Positions 6,839-16,518 are shown, counted from the stretch's first letter. The stretch: DNA of 19,425 bases from Actinomycetota bacterium (GCA_005885325.1 VAYX01000056.1:1-19425), one strand, 5' to 3'. Made by a program: numbers and translations. The notes: a model not told the origin generated them from the sequence alone.

Positions 6839-7899
6839 AGGGCCGCCACCGCCATCCAGGTTCGGCCGGCTTCGCCGCCATTGTGGCCGCGCTGCTCATC
6901 GTGGTGGCGGTCGCGGTCGCGGTGCGGGCCCTCACCGGCGGCTCGCCGGCTGAGTCCGACGCGAACGGCGCCCTTCCCAAGGCGCCCGGGGGAAGCGTCG
7001 CGACCGGCTCTCCCTCCGCAGCTCCGACGAAGGAGCACCAGCCCAAGCGGGGCAAACTGCTGATCCACGGCACGGGCGACGTGAGCCTGGACCCGAGCTA
7101 CATCCCGGCCTTTCGGACCCAGGGCTACGGGTGGGCGTGGTCCGGCCTGTCGGGCCTGTTCCAGCGGGACGACCTCACGGTGATCAACCTGGAGTGTCCG
7201 GCGACCGATGTCATCGACCCGGAATCGAAGCAGTTCGTGTTCCGGTGCGATCCCGCCTCGCTCCCGGTGGCCCGGCGCCTCGGCGTCGAGGTGGCGAACC
7301 AGGCGAACAACCACGCGTACGACCAGGGTCCGGACGGCCTGCTCGACTCGTTGCAGCAGATCCGCCGGGCAGGCATCGCTCCCGTGGGCGCGGGGGCGGA
7401 CCAGTCGCGAGCCCTGCGGGCCGCCACCTTCGACCTGCGGGGCTGGAGGGTGGCCGTCGTGGGGATCGACGAGGTTCTGGACCCGACGTACATGGTGGCG
7501 GGCCCGGACCGGCCGGGCACGGCCGCCGGACACGATTTCGACTTGGCCCTTCGGGCCGTCCGGCAGGCCGCCGAGCGGGCCGACATCGTCGTGGCGATGA
7601 TCCACTGGGGAGTGGAGCTCGACACGCAGCCCCGCGCGTACCAGGTGGAGGAGGCCCACCGGATGATCGACGCGGGGGCCGACGTCATCTTCGGGGGCCA
7701 CTCGCACCGCCTTCAGCCCCTCGACACCTACCGGGGCCGGCCGATCTTCTACAGCTTGGGGAACTTCGTCTGGCCCCACCTGTCCGAGGAGGGTTCCACG
7801 ACCGGCATCGCGGAGGTCCGGGTCACGCCGAAGGGCCGGTTCACCGCCCGGCTGCTGCCGGCCTACGTCATCTCCGACGGCCACCCGGTGCTCCGCTGA
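6835..7899 (+). CDS. CapA-family protein (PGA_cap metallophosphatase-like), membrane-anchored
   Basis: A 354-residue protein starting at the GTG at 6835 that overlaps the ribF stop (GTGA). A basic N-terminus is followed by one hydrophobic span (FAAIVAALLIVVAVAVAV), so the main domain is probably outside the cytoplasm, after a Ser/Pro/Gly-rich linker. The CapA domain runs from about residue 75 to the end and shows GTGDVSLDPSY, VINLECPATD, NQANNHAYDQGPDGLLDSL, VVAMIHWGVE and FGGHSHRLQPLDTY with FYSLGNFVW. These are the family's metallophosphatase-like motifs. CapA proteins take part in poly-gamma-glutamate capsule synthesis in Bacillus, but most actinobacterial members have no assigned substrate, and no other capsule genes (capB, capC) are present. 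I would not infer a polyglutamate capsule here. Confidence 0.88.
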   Translation: MKGRHRHPGSAGFAAIVAALLIVVAVAVAVRALTGGSPAESDANGALPKAPGGSVATGSPSAAPTKEHQPKRGKLLIHGTGDVSLDPSYIPAFRTQGYGWAWSGLSGLFQRDDLTVINLECPATDVIDPESKQFVFRCDPASLPVARRLGVEVANQANNHAYDQGPDGLLDSLQQIRRAGIAPVGAGADQSRALRAATFDLRGWRVAVVGIDEVLDPTYMVAGPDRPGTAAGHDFDLALRAVRQAAERADIVVAMIHWGVELDTQPRAYQVEEAHRMIDAGADVIFGGHSHRLQPLDTYRGRPIFYSLGNFVWPHLSEEGSTTGIAEVRVTPKGRFTARLLPAYVISDGHPVLR

Positions 7900-7909
7900 C
7901 GGGGTCTGG

Positions 7910-7915
7910 TAGCCT
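7910..7915 (+). promoter_or_regulatory. Putative -10 hexamer (TAGCCT) upstream of rpsO
   Basis: TAGCCT ends 11 nt before the rpsO ATG at 7927. The 27 nt between the capA-like stop and that ATG contain no Shine-Dalgarno sequence, so a leaderless or nearly leaderless transcript is likely. The spacing is the longest of the set, which lowers confidence. Confidence 0.5.
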
Positions 7916-7926
7916 TTTCCCTGGTC

Positions 7927-8196
7927 ATGGCACTGACGACGGAATCCCGATCGAAGATCATCGCTGAATATCGGCGTGCCGAGAACGACACCGGCTCGGC
8001 CGAGGTCCAGATCGCGGTGCTGTCCACACGGATCAACGAACTCACCGAGCACCTCAAGACGCACAAGGAGGACCACCACTCCCGGCGCGGCCTGCTCCAG
8101 ATGGTCGGGCGGCGCCGCCGGCTGCTCGAATACCTTCGGCGCAAGGACATCGAGCGGTACCGGACGCTCATCGCCCGCCTGGGATTGAGGCGATAG
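7927..8196 (+). CDS. rpsO: 30S ribosomal protein S15
   Basis: An 89-residue protein of the exact usual S15 length. S15 binds 16S rRNA in the central domain of the small subunit. The sequence carries the conserved blocks RAENDTGSAEVQIAVLSTRI, LTEHLKTHKEDHHSRRGLL and GRRRRLLEYLRRKD, ending in YRTLIARLGLRR. The ATG at 7927 is the only plausible start. No Shine-Dalgarno precedes it, which is notable for a highly expressed ribosomal gene and fits leaderless expression from the -10 just upstream. It is followed by a structured 210-nt gap and pnp, the widely conserved rpsO-pnp arrangement. Confidence 0.97.
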   Translation: MALTTESRSKIIAEYRRAENDTGSAEVQIAVLSTRINELTEHLKTHKEDHHSRRGLLQMVGRRRRLLEYLRRKDIERYRTLIARLGLRR

Positions 8197-8206
8197 CCGA
8201 CGAGGC

Positions 8207-8222
8207 GGCGGCCGAGGCCGCC
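8207..8222 (+). other. GC-rich hairpin just after rpsO
   Basis: GGCGGC (8207-8212), a CGAG tetraloop and GCCGCC (8217-8222) form a perfect 6-bp stem 10 nt after the rpsO stop. No T-tract follows, so it is not a classical intrinsic terminator. It may protect the rpsO 3' end or attenuate reading into pnp. Confidence 0.5.
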
Positions 8223-8265
8223 CGTTCCGAAGGAGTGATGCGCACGAGCAGATGAGATCGGCGTA

Positions 8266-8337
8266 GGAGGGGGTCGGTTATCAGTAGCGAGTCCCCGGAC
8301 CCCCGGAGGCTCACCACTGACAACTGGCCGAACCTCC
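8266..8337 (+). promoter_or_regulatory. Long imperfect hairpin in the rpsO-pnp leader (candidate RNase III site)
   Basis: Positions 8272-8285 (GGTCGGTTATCAGT) pair with 8316-8329 (ACTGACAACTGGCC) over 14 positions, with two G-U pairs and a single A-C mismatch. An outer GGAGG/CCTCC stem (8266-8270 with 8333-8337) extends it across a small internal loop. Inside, GAG-CC-CCGG can pair with CCGG-GG-CTC around an ACCC loop. The hairpin lies between rpsO and pnp, where RNase III cleavage controls PNPase in E. coli and where Streptomyces also has a processed hairpin. The pnp Shine-Dalgarno is about 55 nt downstream. Confidence 0.7.
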
Positions 8338-8392
8338 CCGCCTCCCGACACCACCCGTCGGTCCTCGCGGAGAACCCGCGCAGGACGCACCC

Positions 8393-8399
8393 AAGGAGG
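8393..8399 (+). promoter_or_regulatory. Strong Shine-Dalgarno (AAGGAGG) for pnp
   Basis: AAGGAGG ends 7 nt before the GTG at 8407 and fixes that codon as the pnp start. Confidence 0.75.
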
Positions 8400-8406
8400 A
8401 AGGCCA

Positions 8407-10689
<2,283 letters not shown>

Positions 10690-10699
10690 GCTCTCGCCC

Positions 10700-11962
10700 A
10701 TGCCCATCCGCCGGACCGAGTTCGAGTCGGGCTTGCGAGTCGTGACCGAACGCATCCCCGGCGTCCGGTCGGTGGCCCTGGGGTTCTGGGTGCTGGCGGG
10801 ATCGCGGGACGAGCCGCCGCCGATCAGCGGCTCGTCCCATTTCCTGGAGCACCTGCTGTTCAAGGGGACGAAGACCCGAACCGCCCGCGACATCGCCGAG
10901 GCCTTCGACGCGGTGGGCGGCGACGTCAACGCGTTCACCGCCAAGGAGTACACGTGCTTCTACTCCCGGGTGCGGGACCGCGACCTCCCCATGGCCGTCG
11001 ACCACCTCTCCGACATGCTCCAGCACTCGGTGATCCGCACTTCGGACCTCGAGGCCGAGCGCCAGGTGATCCTGGAAGAGATCCACATGCACGAGGACAC
11101 GCCCGACGACCTGATCCACGACTTGCTGAACCAGACGCTGTGGCCCGACCACCCACTCGGCCGGCCCATCCTGGGGACGGTGGAGAGCATCACCGCCGCC
11201 ACCCGTGACCAGGTGCGGCGGTTCTACAAGCGCCACTACGTGCCGGGGAGCCTGGTGGTCGTGGCCGCCGGTAACGTCCAGCACGACCCGCTCCTCGACC
11301 TGCTCGGCTCCGGCATGCCGATCGGCCCCGTCCGCTCGGAGGGCCCGAGCTCGTGGAACCGGCGTCAGGCAGGCAACCCGCCGGCCCCCTCGGGACAGAC
11401 CCTGGTGAAGCGGCGGAAGACCGAGCAGGCCCATATCTGCCTGGGAACCAACGGACTGGCTCGCAACGATCCGGAGCGGTTCGCGTTCGGCATCGTGAAC
11501 GCGGCGATCGGTGGAGGGATGTCCTCGCGCCTGTTCCAGGAGATCCGGGAGAAGCGTGGCCTGGCCTACTCCGTGTACAGCTACCACTCGCAATATGCGG
11601 AGGCCGGCCTGTTCGCCGCGTACGCGGGGACGACGCCGGCCCGGGCGAAGGAGGTGCTCGACATCCTCCGGGAGCAGCTCGCCGACGTGGCGGACGGCGC
11701 GCTGTCCGAGGAGGAGTTCGAGCGGGCCAAGGGCCACATGAAGGGGTCGCTCGTCCTGTCGCTGGAGGAACCGAGCGGCCGCATGTCGCGCCTCGGCAAG
11801 TCCGAGATCTCCCACGGAGAGATCCTGACCGTGAACCAGATCCTCCAGCGGATCGAGGCCGTCACGCTCGACGACGCCCGCCGGGTGGCCAAGCGGGTCC
11901 TGTCGCAGCCGCTGGCGCTCGCGATGCTCGGTCCGTTCAAGGGCAAGGAACCGCTGGCGTGA
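10700..11962 (+). CDS. M16-family zinc metallopeptidase (insulinase/processing-peptidase type)
   Basis: A 420-residue peptidase with the inverted zinc motif HFLEH (HXXEH) near residues 49-53 and the downstream acidic zinc-ligand region LEEIHMHEDTPDDLIHD near 127-143. The N-terminal M16 half is catalytic. The C-terminal half (about 180-400) has GGGMSSRLFQEIREKRGLAYSV, the substrate-binding repeat of the fold, and lacks its own zinc motif as expected. Single-domain-pair members of this length act as dimers and cleave short peptides; the actinobacterial pnp-adjacent copy has no firmly assigned substrate that I know of. It starts with its own -10 right after pnp and overlaps dapB by GTGA, so dapB is probably translated by coupling. 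Confidence 0.95.
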   Translation: MPIRRTEFESGLRVVTERIPGVRSVALGFWVLAGSRDEPPPISGSSHFLEHLLFKGTKTRTARDIAEAFDAVGGDVNAFTAKEYTCFYSRVRDRDLPMAVDHLSDMLQHSVIRTSDLEAERQVILEEIHMHEDTPDDLIHDLLNQTLWPDHPLGRPILGTVESITAATRDQVRRFYKRHYVPGSLVVVAAGNVQHDPLLDLLGSGMPIGPVRSEGPSSWNRRQAGNPPAPSGQTLVKRRKTEQAHICLGTNGLARNDPERFAFGIVNAAIGGGMSSRLFQEIREKRGLAYSVYSYHSQYAEAGLFAAYAGTTPARAKEVLDILREQLADVADGALSEEEFERAKGHMKGSLVLSLEEPSGRMSRLGKSEISHGEILTVNQILQRIEAVTLDDARRVAKRVLSQPLALAMLGPFKGKEPLA

Positions 11963-12762
11963 TCCGGGTCGGCGTCATCGGCGCCGCGGGGCGCATGGGC
12001 CAGATGGTGTCCCGAACCGTGGCCGGCGAGCCCGACCTCGCGCTGGTCGCCGCGATCGACCGGTCGAAGGTGGGCCAGTCCATCGGGTCGCTGATCGGCC
12101 AGCCCAAGCTGGACGTCCCCATCTCCGACGAGCTGGACCGCCTGCTCGAGGCGGAGGTGGAGGTGGCCGTGGACTTCACACACCCCGAGGTGGTGATGGA
12201 CGACGTCCGGTGGTGCATCGAGCACGGCATCAACCTCGTGGTGGGCACCACCGGCCTGGAGGAGGACGAGCTGGAGGAGATGCGCAAGCTGATCGAGGAC
12301 GAGGGCGGCGAGCCGAACGTGATCGTCGCGCCCAACTTCGCCCTCGGTGCGGTGCTGATGCAGCGGTTCGCCGCCGAGGCTGCCCGGTTCTTCCCCGCCG
12401 CGGAGATCATCGAGCTCCATCACGAGGGGAAGGCCGACGCTCCGTCGGGGACCGCGCTGTCCACGGCGCGGCGGCTGGTCGAGGAGCGCGGCGGCGAGTG
12501 GCGCGGCCCCTCGGCCGAATCTATCGAGGGTGTTCGGGGCGGCGAGGTCGACGGCGTGCGCGTCCACTCGGTTCGACTCCCCGGCCTCGTCGCCCACCAG
12601 GAGGTCATCCTGGGCGGCCAGGGCCAGACCCTGACCATCCGCCATGACTCCACCGACCGAAGCTCGTTCATGCCCGGCGTGCTGATGGCCATCCGCGCGG
12701 TGTCGACGCGGCCGGGCCTGACGGTGGGCCTGGAGCCGCTCCTCGACCTCCCGGCGAAGTGA
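11959..12762 (+). CDS. dapB: 4-hydroxy-tetrahydrodipicolinate reductase
   Basis: A 267-residue enzyme of the diaminopimelate/lysine pathway that reduces 4-hydroxy-tetrahydrodipicolinate with NAD(P)H, acting after DapA. The start is the GTG at 11959, overlapping the M16 stop; the protein then opens directly on VGVIGAAGRMGQ, the Rossmann GXXGXXG motif. Conserved features follow: VVGTTG near residue 96, APNFALGAVLM near 118-128, and ELHHEGKADAPSGTA near 153-167, which holds the catalytic His pair and Lys. Length and motif order are normal. It ends by GTGA overlap with the PIG-L gene. The partner dapA is about 4.7 kb downstream and is disrupted in this sequence. Confidence 0.97.
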   Translation: MIRVGVIGAAGRMGQMVSRTVAGEPDLALVAAIDRSKVGQSIGSLIGQPKLDVPISDELDRLLEAEVEVAVDFTHPEVVMDDVRWCIEHGINLVVGTTGLEEDELEEMRKLIEDEGGEPNVIVAPNFALGAVLMQRFAAEAARFFPAAEIIELHHEGKADAPSGTALSTARRLVEERGGEWRGPSAESIEGVRGGEVDGVRVHSVRLPGLVAHQEVILGGQGQTLTIRHDSTDRSSFMPGVLMAIRAVSTRPGLTVGLEPLLDLPAK

Positions 12763-13541
12763 CCCGGCGCCTGGCCGCCGTCTTCGCCCATCCAGACGAC
12801 GACACGTACGGCGTGGGGGGAACCGTTGACCTGCAAGCCGATGAAGGCATCGAGGTCACGGCGGTCCTTGCCACCAGCGGGAACGCGGGACGGATCTTCG
12901 ACCCGAGCCTGGCGACGCGGCGGAACCTCGGGAAGGTCCGGGAGGGTGAGGACCGCGCGGCGTGGGCCGAGCTCGCCGTGAAGCCCACGTTGCAGTTCCT
13001 CCGCTACCCGGACGGAGGACTTTCCACCGTCCCCCGCGACGAGCTGGTCGGCCGCATCGCGGAGCTCCTCGCGGCGGCCCGTCCCGACGTCGTAGTGACG
13101 TTCGGCCCCGAGGGCGTCACCGGCCACGAGGACCACATCGCGATCGGCAAGGCCGCGACGGCCGCCTTCCACCGGGCCAGGGACGAGTCGTCGGGTGGGG
13201 GTTTGGCCCGGCTGCTGTACGTGGCGATCCCGCAGTCGCGACTGGATCGGTTGAACGCGCTCCTGCGCGAGCGGGGGATGGAGCCGCTCGATCCGACCCA
13301 GCCATTCGTCCCGCGCGGCGTCCCCGACGAGGTCATCGCGGTGATGGTGGACTGCTCGTCCGTATATCAGCGCAAGCTGGAGGCCCTCCGCCAGCACAGG
13401 ACGCAGGGAGAGCTCGAGGACGTCCCCTTCGAGCTGTGGCCCGAGGTGCTCGGCCGGGAGGCGTTCGTGATGGCGTGGCCCGACCCGGCGCCGGGGGACC
13501 CCGTCCTGTCCGACGTGTTCGAGGGGCTCCCCGGCGACTAA
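12759..13541 (+). CDS. PIG-L/LmbE-family deacetylase (MshB/Mca-like zinc hydrolase)
   Basis: A 260-residue protein starting at GTG, overlapping dapB. The family zinc motif AHPDD is at residues 10-14 (His11, Asp14 expected ligands). A second metal-binding block, TGHEDHIAIG, has His123 and His126, the latter in the position of the third zinc ligand. LmbE proteins remove N-acetyl groups from GlcNAc-containing small molecules or cleave mycothiol conjugates (MshB, Mca), and others act on lipids or antibiotics. The sequence alone does not show which; proof of MshB function would need the other mycothiol genes, none of which are here. The C-terminal DPVLSDVFEGLPGD is unlike a membrane anchor, so the protein is probably cytosolic. 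Its TAA stop is part of the next gene's -10. Confidence 0.9.
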   Translation: MTRRLAAVFAHPDDDTYGVGGTVDLQADEGIEVTAVLATSGNAGRIFDPSLATRRNLGKVREGEDRAAWAELAVKPTLQFLRYPDGGLSTVPRDELVGRIAELLAAARPDVVVTFGPEGVTGHEDHIAIGKAATAAFHRARDESSGGGLARLLYVAIPQSRLDRLNALLRERGMEPLDPTQPFVPRGVPDEVIAVMVDCSSVYQRKLEALRQHRTQGELEDVPFELWPEVLGREAFVMAWPDPAPGDPVLSDVFEGLPGD

Positions 13542-13544
13542 GCT
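13539..13544 (+). promoter_or_regulatory. Putative -10 hexamer (TAAGCT) for leaderless acetyltransferase gene
   Basis: TAAGCT begins with the stop codon of the PIG-L gene and lies 9 nt before the GTG at 13554. GGGGG occurs in the gap but is too close to the start and too unlike a Shine-Dalgarno to be convincing. Confidence 0.5.
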
Positions 13545-13553
13545 CGGGGGACC

Positions 13554-14765
13554 GTGGACGTCGAGATCCGGACCATCGCGCCCCAGGAGTTCGAGGCGTA
13601 CATCGACGCGCTCAACGCGGGCTTCGGTGGCCACACGCGGCCCGAGGACATCGAGCGCGAACGGATGGTGGCCGAGATCGACCGGTGCATAGCCGCGCTC
13701 GACGGCTCGGAGATCGTCGGCGGCGCGTCCGCGGCGTCGTTCACGATGACCGTGCCGGGCGGTTCAATCCGTGCAGCGGGGGTGACCGGCGTGGCCGTGA
13801 AGCCGACCCATCGGCGGCAGGGCATCAACTCCGCGCTCATGCGACGGCAGCTCGACGACGTCCGGGCGAACGGCGAGCCGCTCGCCATCCTGTACGCGTC
13901 AGAGGGCGGCATCTACGGCCGGTTCGGCTACGGGCTCGGCTCCTTCCACTGCTCGATGGACGTCGGGCGCGAGCACACGGCCTTCGTCCGCGGGTACCGG
14001 TCCTCGGGTCGGACCCGGCTGCTGGATCGGGAGGACGCGCTGGCGGCCATGCGACCGCTGTACGACCGGGTCCGGGCGGACCGCCCGGGTTGGATCGAGC
14101 TCGATCCCACGTGGTTCGCGTACCGGTTCGCCGAGACCCACTGGGGCGAGGATCGGAAGTGGTTCTACGCGGTGCACGAGGGGGCCGACGGCCTGGACGC
14201 GTACGCCGTCTATCGCATCGAACACGGCAAGTCCGGCGATCACCGCAACGGGCTTGCCGTGGAGGAGGTCCAGGCGTCGTCGGCTCAGGCGCATGCGGAC
14301 ATGTGGCGCTACCTGTTCGACGTCGATCTGATCGAACGGATCACCGCGTGGAACCGACCGATCGACGACCCCCTGCTCCACGTGCTCCAGGAACCCGACC
14401 GCCTCCGGCTCCGGATAAAGGACGCGCTGTGGGTGAGGCCGGTGGACGTTCCGAAGTCGCTCGAGGCGCGGAGGTACACGACCGAGGGGCGGACCACGAT
14501 CGAGGTCCGCGACCTGTTCTGTCCGTGGAACGAAGGGCGCTACCTGGTGGAGGGCGGGCCGGATGGCGCGTCCTGTGCCACGACGGACGCCGAACCCGAT
14601 CTCGTGATGAGCGTGAACGAGCTCGGCGCCGCGTACCTGGGCGGCGTGAGCTTCCGGCAGCTGCATCGGGCCGGACGGGTCCAGGAGGAACGGCCGGGCG
14701 GCCTGGCCCGAGCCGACGCCATGTTCGGATGGGACCCCGCGCCGTGGTGCCCGTTCGTGTTCTGA
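13554..14765 (+). CDS. eis: Eis-like GNAT N-acetyltransferase
   Basis: A 403-residue protein matching the tri-domain Eis family of Mycobacterium tuberculosis (402 residues there), which acetylates amines of aminoglycosides and lysine side chains. The acetyl-CoA loop GVAVKPTHRRQGINSALM lies at 79-96. SEGGIYGRFGYG at 116-127 places a Tyr at residue 126, the number of the catalytic acid in the M. tuberculosis enzyme. A second acetyltransferase-like region and the C-terminal SCP2-like domain follow, with LFCPWNEGRYLVEGG near 323-337. The chain ends in Phe (PWCPFVF), as in Eis, where the terminal Phe carboxylate is the general base. It starts at GTG next to a -10. The natural substrate is unknown; environmental Eis proteins need not confer drug resistance. 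Confidence 0.9.
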   Translation: MDVEIRTIAPQEFEAYIDALNAGFGGHTRPEDIERERMVAEIDRCIAALDGSEIVGGASAASFTMTVPGGSIRAAGVTGVAVKPTHRRQGINSALMRRQLDDVRANGEPLAILYASEGGIYGRFGYGLGSFHCSMDVGREHTAFVRGYRSSGRTRLLDREDALAAMRPLYDRVRADRPGWIELDPTWFAYRFAETHWGEDRKWFYAVHEGADGLDAYAVYRIEHGKSGDHRNGLAVEEVQASSAQAHADMWRYLFDVDLIERITAWNRPIDDPLLHVLQEPDRLRLRIKDALWVRPVDVPKSLEARRYTTEGRTTIEVRDLFCPWNEGRYLVEGGPDGASCATTDAEPDLVMSVNELGAAYLGGVSFRQLHRAGRVQEERPGGLARADAMFGWDPAPWCPFVF

Positions 14766-14858
14766 ACCTCCGCGGCTCGACTAGCCCGCGGTCACCTCAC
14801 GGTAGACGTCAAGGACCTGACACCCGGCCTTCTGGAAGCGCTGGTGCGGTCGGGCATT

Positions 14859-14892
14859 CCACTCGACCCAGGGTCAGATCCCTGACGAGTGG
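14859..14892. terminator. Hairpin between convergent genes, possible bidirectional terminator
   Basis: CCACTCG (14859-14865) pairs perfectly with CGAGTGG (14886-14892), enclosing GGG-TCAGAT-CCC or, as an alternative inner stem, TCAG-ATCC-CTGA. It sits midway in the 176-nt gap between the acetyltransferase gene (+) and the LysE-type gene (-), where a terminator for both is expected. There is no clear T-tract on either side. The rest of the gap (14766-14941) holds no gene I can support. Confidence 0.5.
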
Positions 14893-14941
14893 CCAGTGAG
14901 TGAGCACCCCGGTTTTCGGGCGAGTCCGACCTGTCCCCATC

Positions 14942-15562
14942 TCAGCCGAGCACGCCCTGGACGATGAGCGACAAACCGAGCCCGCCGAGCGCGACGGCCA
15001 GCACGTCGCCCACCATCCGAAGGACCCGGTCGGTCACGCGATGGGCCCCGCTTCCGAGGAGCACCATGCCCGAGTCCATCAGCGACACGCCGGCCAGCAA
15101 GGCCGCGACCGTGGCGAAGGCCAGCGCTCGTCCGCCGTCGTGTGCCGCATCGGCCACCACCGCGGTTCCCGTCGTGGCCAGGAACACGTAGGCGCCCGGA
15201 TTCAGGAGGACGGCGACCACGCCTCGAACCGCCGGGTGGAGTCCGCCGTCCGGCGCGTCGATCTCCTGGGGCCGGCGGTTCTCCCGGAGCGCGTCGATCG
15301 CCAGGAACACGAGGAACCCCCCACCGATGACGCGCACCACCGAGAGGAAGGTCTGGCCGGGGTCGATCGAGGAGAGGCCCGCCGCCAGCAGCACGAGCAT
15401 GGAACCGAACGTGGCATTGGCTCCCGCCATCGCCCGCAGGCCTCGGGTCGCGCCGCCCCGGGCGGCCTCCGAGAACAGCAGGAGCTGAACCGGGCCGGGC
15501 GATGCCCCCAGCGCGACGCCCAGCCCGAATGCGGCCGCGGGGTGCGTGAGGTCGGACGCCAC
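14942..15562 (-). CDS. LysE/RhtB-family amino-acid (or other small-molecule) exporter
   Basis: A 206-residue membrane protein with about six hydrophobic spans and the family's early motif GLGVALGASPGPVQLLLFSEAARGG, where PGP is diagnostic. LNPGAYVFLATTG in the middle corresponds to the conserved NP(K/G) motif of the second half. The family exports lysine, homoserine, threonine or other metabolites; the substrate is not readable here. The frame extends further upstream, but I place the start at the GTG at 15562, one base after the TGA of the phosphatase gene, because everything upstream overlaps that gene. There is no Shine-Dalgarno, so translation is probably coupled. Confidence 0.87.
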   Translation of the reverse strand: MASDLTHPAAAFGLGVALGASPGPVQLLLFSEAARGGATRGLRAMAGANATFGSMLVLLAAGLSSIDPGQTFLSVVRVIGGGFLVFLAIDALRENRRPQEIDAPDGGLHPAVRGVVAVLLNPGAYVFLATTGTAVVADAAHDGGRALAFATVAALLAGVSLMDSGMVLLGSGAHRVTDRVLRMVGDVLAVALGGLGLSLIVQGVLG

Positions 15563-15563
15563 G

Positions 15564-16013
15564 TCAGGAGAGCCGAAGCTCCTCGACCCGGATCGCTCCG
15601 CCGTCGTCGGTGAGAAGGACTCCCTCGCACTCGGCGAGGGGGCGGATCTCGCGTTCGGTGAGGCCCTTGACACCCTTCTCGATCAGCGGCGTATGTCCGA
15701 CCGCCAAGCCGCGTCCTCCCTCGGGGATCGACGCGATGACCGCGTGGAGCACCTCCCCGAGCTGCGCCGGGGAGTTGTCGGTTCCGTCGCCGGCCAACCC
15801 GGGGACCACGGCGTGCTCCGGCAGCTGCTGGCCGGCGGCTCGCAGGAACCAGGCCGCGGTCTCGGCGGCTCGCTTGGCCGGCGATACGAACACGAGGTCG
15901 TAGCTTCCGGTCAGCGTCCGGCCGACGTCCTCGGCCTGGACCCTTCCCTCCGGCGAGAGCGCGTCCTCGTCCGGGTCGCGGCGCGCGTGCCGACGGATCT
16001 CGAGCGTCTTCAA
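15564..16013 (-). CDS. SixA-like histidine phosphatase
   Basis: A 149-residue protein, short like SixA phosphohistidine phosphatases. It starts at TTG (16013) with GAGGAAGG seven bases upstream and reads MKTLEIRRHARRD, where RRHAR is the RHG/RHA catalytic motif with the phosphorylated His at residue 9. LSPEGRVQAEDVG, VSPAKRAAETA and GHTPLIE (second catalytic His) follow in the usual order. The frame stays open upstream to 16190, but that extension would overlap the divergent lipoprotein gene and lacks family similarity. SixA-type enzymes dephosphorylate phosphohistidine on proteins such as HPt domains or NPr in enterobacteria; the target here is unknown. It is first in a two-gene unit with the LysE-type exporter. 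Confidence 0.87.
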   Translation of the reverse strand: MKTLEIRRHARRDPDEDALSPEGRVQAEDVGRTLTGSYDLVFVSPAKRAAETAAWFLRAAGQQLPEHAVVPGLAGDGTDNSPAQLGEVLHAVIASIPEGGRGLAVGHTPLIEKGVKGLTEREIRPLAECEGVLLTDDGGAIRVEELRLS

Positions 16014-16020
16014 CGGTGAA

Positions 16021-16028
16021 CCTTCCTC
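16021..16028 (-). promoter_or_regulatory. Shine-Dalgarno (GAGGAAGG) fixing the TTG start of the SixA-like gene
   Basis: GAGGAAGG on the minus strand is 7 nt before the TTG at 16011-16013 and argues for this start over longer upstream reading. Confidence 0.65.
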
Positions 16029-16040
16029 GTGGGCTTCCCG

Positions 16041-16046
16041 TATGAT
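16041..16046 (+). promoter_or_regulatory. Putative -10 hexamer (TATGAT) for leaderless lipoprotein gene
   Basis: TATGAT is the closest of the set to the TATAAT consensus and lies 10 nt before the ATG at 16057. The two ATGs inside and next to the hexamer (16042, 16045) are in the same frame but would fall upstream of the expected transcription start. Confidence 0.55.
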
Positions 16047-16056
16047 GCCCGACCGC

Positions 16057-16518
16057 ATGAAGACTACCCACCGCGGCGCGCTCTTCCTGTGGATCGTCGT
16101 GGTCGCTTCCCTCGCGGCGTCCTGTACGAAGAGCACCGACACGGAGCCTCGCGCCAGCGGCACGACAGCGAGCGGAAGCGGGACGGTCACCCCCGAACAG
16201 ACGGGGACCGGTCCACCCGGGACGGCGGTCTATCGGTATGCGAACCCCGGGCTGGTGGCCACCATGAGCCTGGACGGCGACTCGGGCACCCTGGCGATCG
16301 AGAACGACACCGGGCGCGAGCTCCCGTCTCCGGGGTTCTACATCCTGGACGCTCGCACCGGCCATCGCGTGATCGGGCGGGTCAAGGACGCGGCGAGCAT
16401 CGGGATCGGCGAGACGAAAACGTTCAGGGTCTCGTTCAGTGGGCTGGGTATCAGCAACATCGGCCTGGTGATCCTGTTGATCGGCCCCGACAACTACGGC
16501 GCCTTCGCCCGCGAGTGA
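16057..16518 (+). CDS. Small predicted lipoprotein of unknown function
   Basis: I do not recognise a named family. From the ATG at 16057 it is 153 residues: MKTTHRGALFLWIVVVASLAASC is a clean lipoprotein signal with lipobox LAASC (Cys at residue 23). A Thr/Ser/Gly-rich linker of about 35 residues follows, then a compact domain of about 95 residues with alternating hydrophobics (YRYANPGLVATMSLDGDSGT, ETKTFRVSFSGLGISNIGLV), probably a beta-sandwich. A longer start at 16042 would add MMPDR and overlap the putative -10 hexamer, so I reject it. It is divergent from the SixA-like gene and convergent with the adenosyltransferase gene, with only 18 nt between the two stops. Confidence 0.78.
   Translation: MKTTHRGALFLWIVVVASLAASCTKSTDTEPRASGTTASGSGTVTPEQTGTGPPGTAVYRYANPGLVATMSLDGDSGTLAIENDTGRELPSPGFYILDARTGHRVIGRVKDAASIGIGETKTFRVSFSGLGISNIGLVILLIGPDNYGAFARE

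Noticed and set aside
6565..8079. A 504-codon minus-strand frame opposite ribF, capA-like and rpsO
   Set aside because: Antisense to three genes with clear family motifs; its own content is compositional.
16014..16190. N-terminal extension of the SixA-like protein up to 16190
   Set aside because: It would run through the divergent lipoprotein gene, lies before a strong Shine-Dalgarno and TTG start, and is not needed for the SixA fold.
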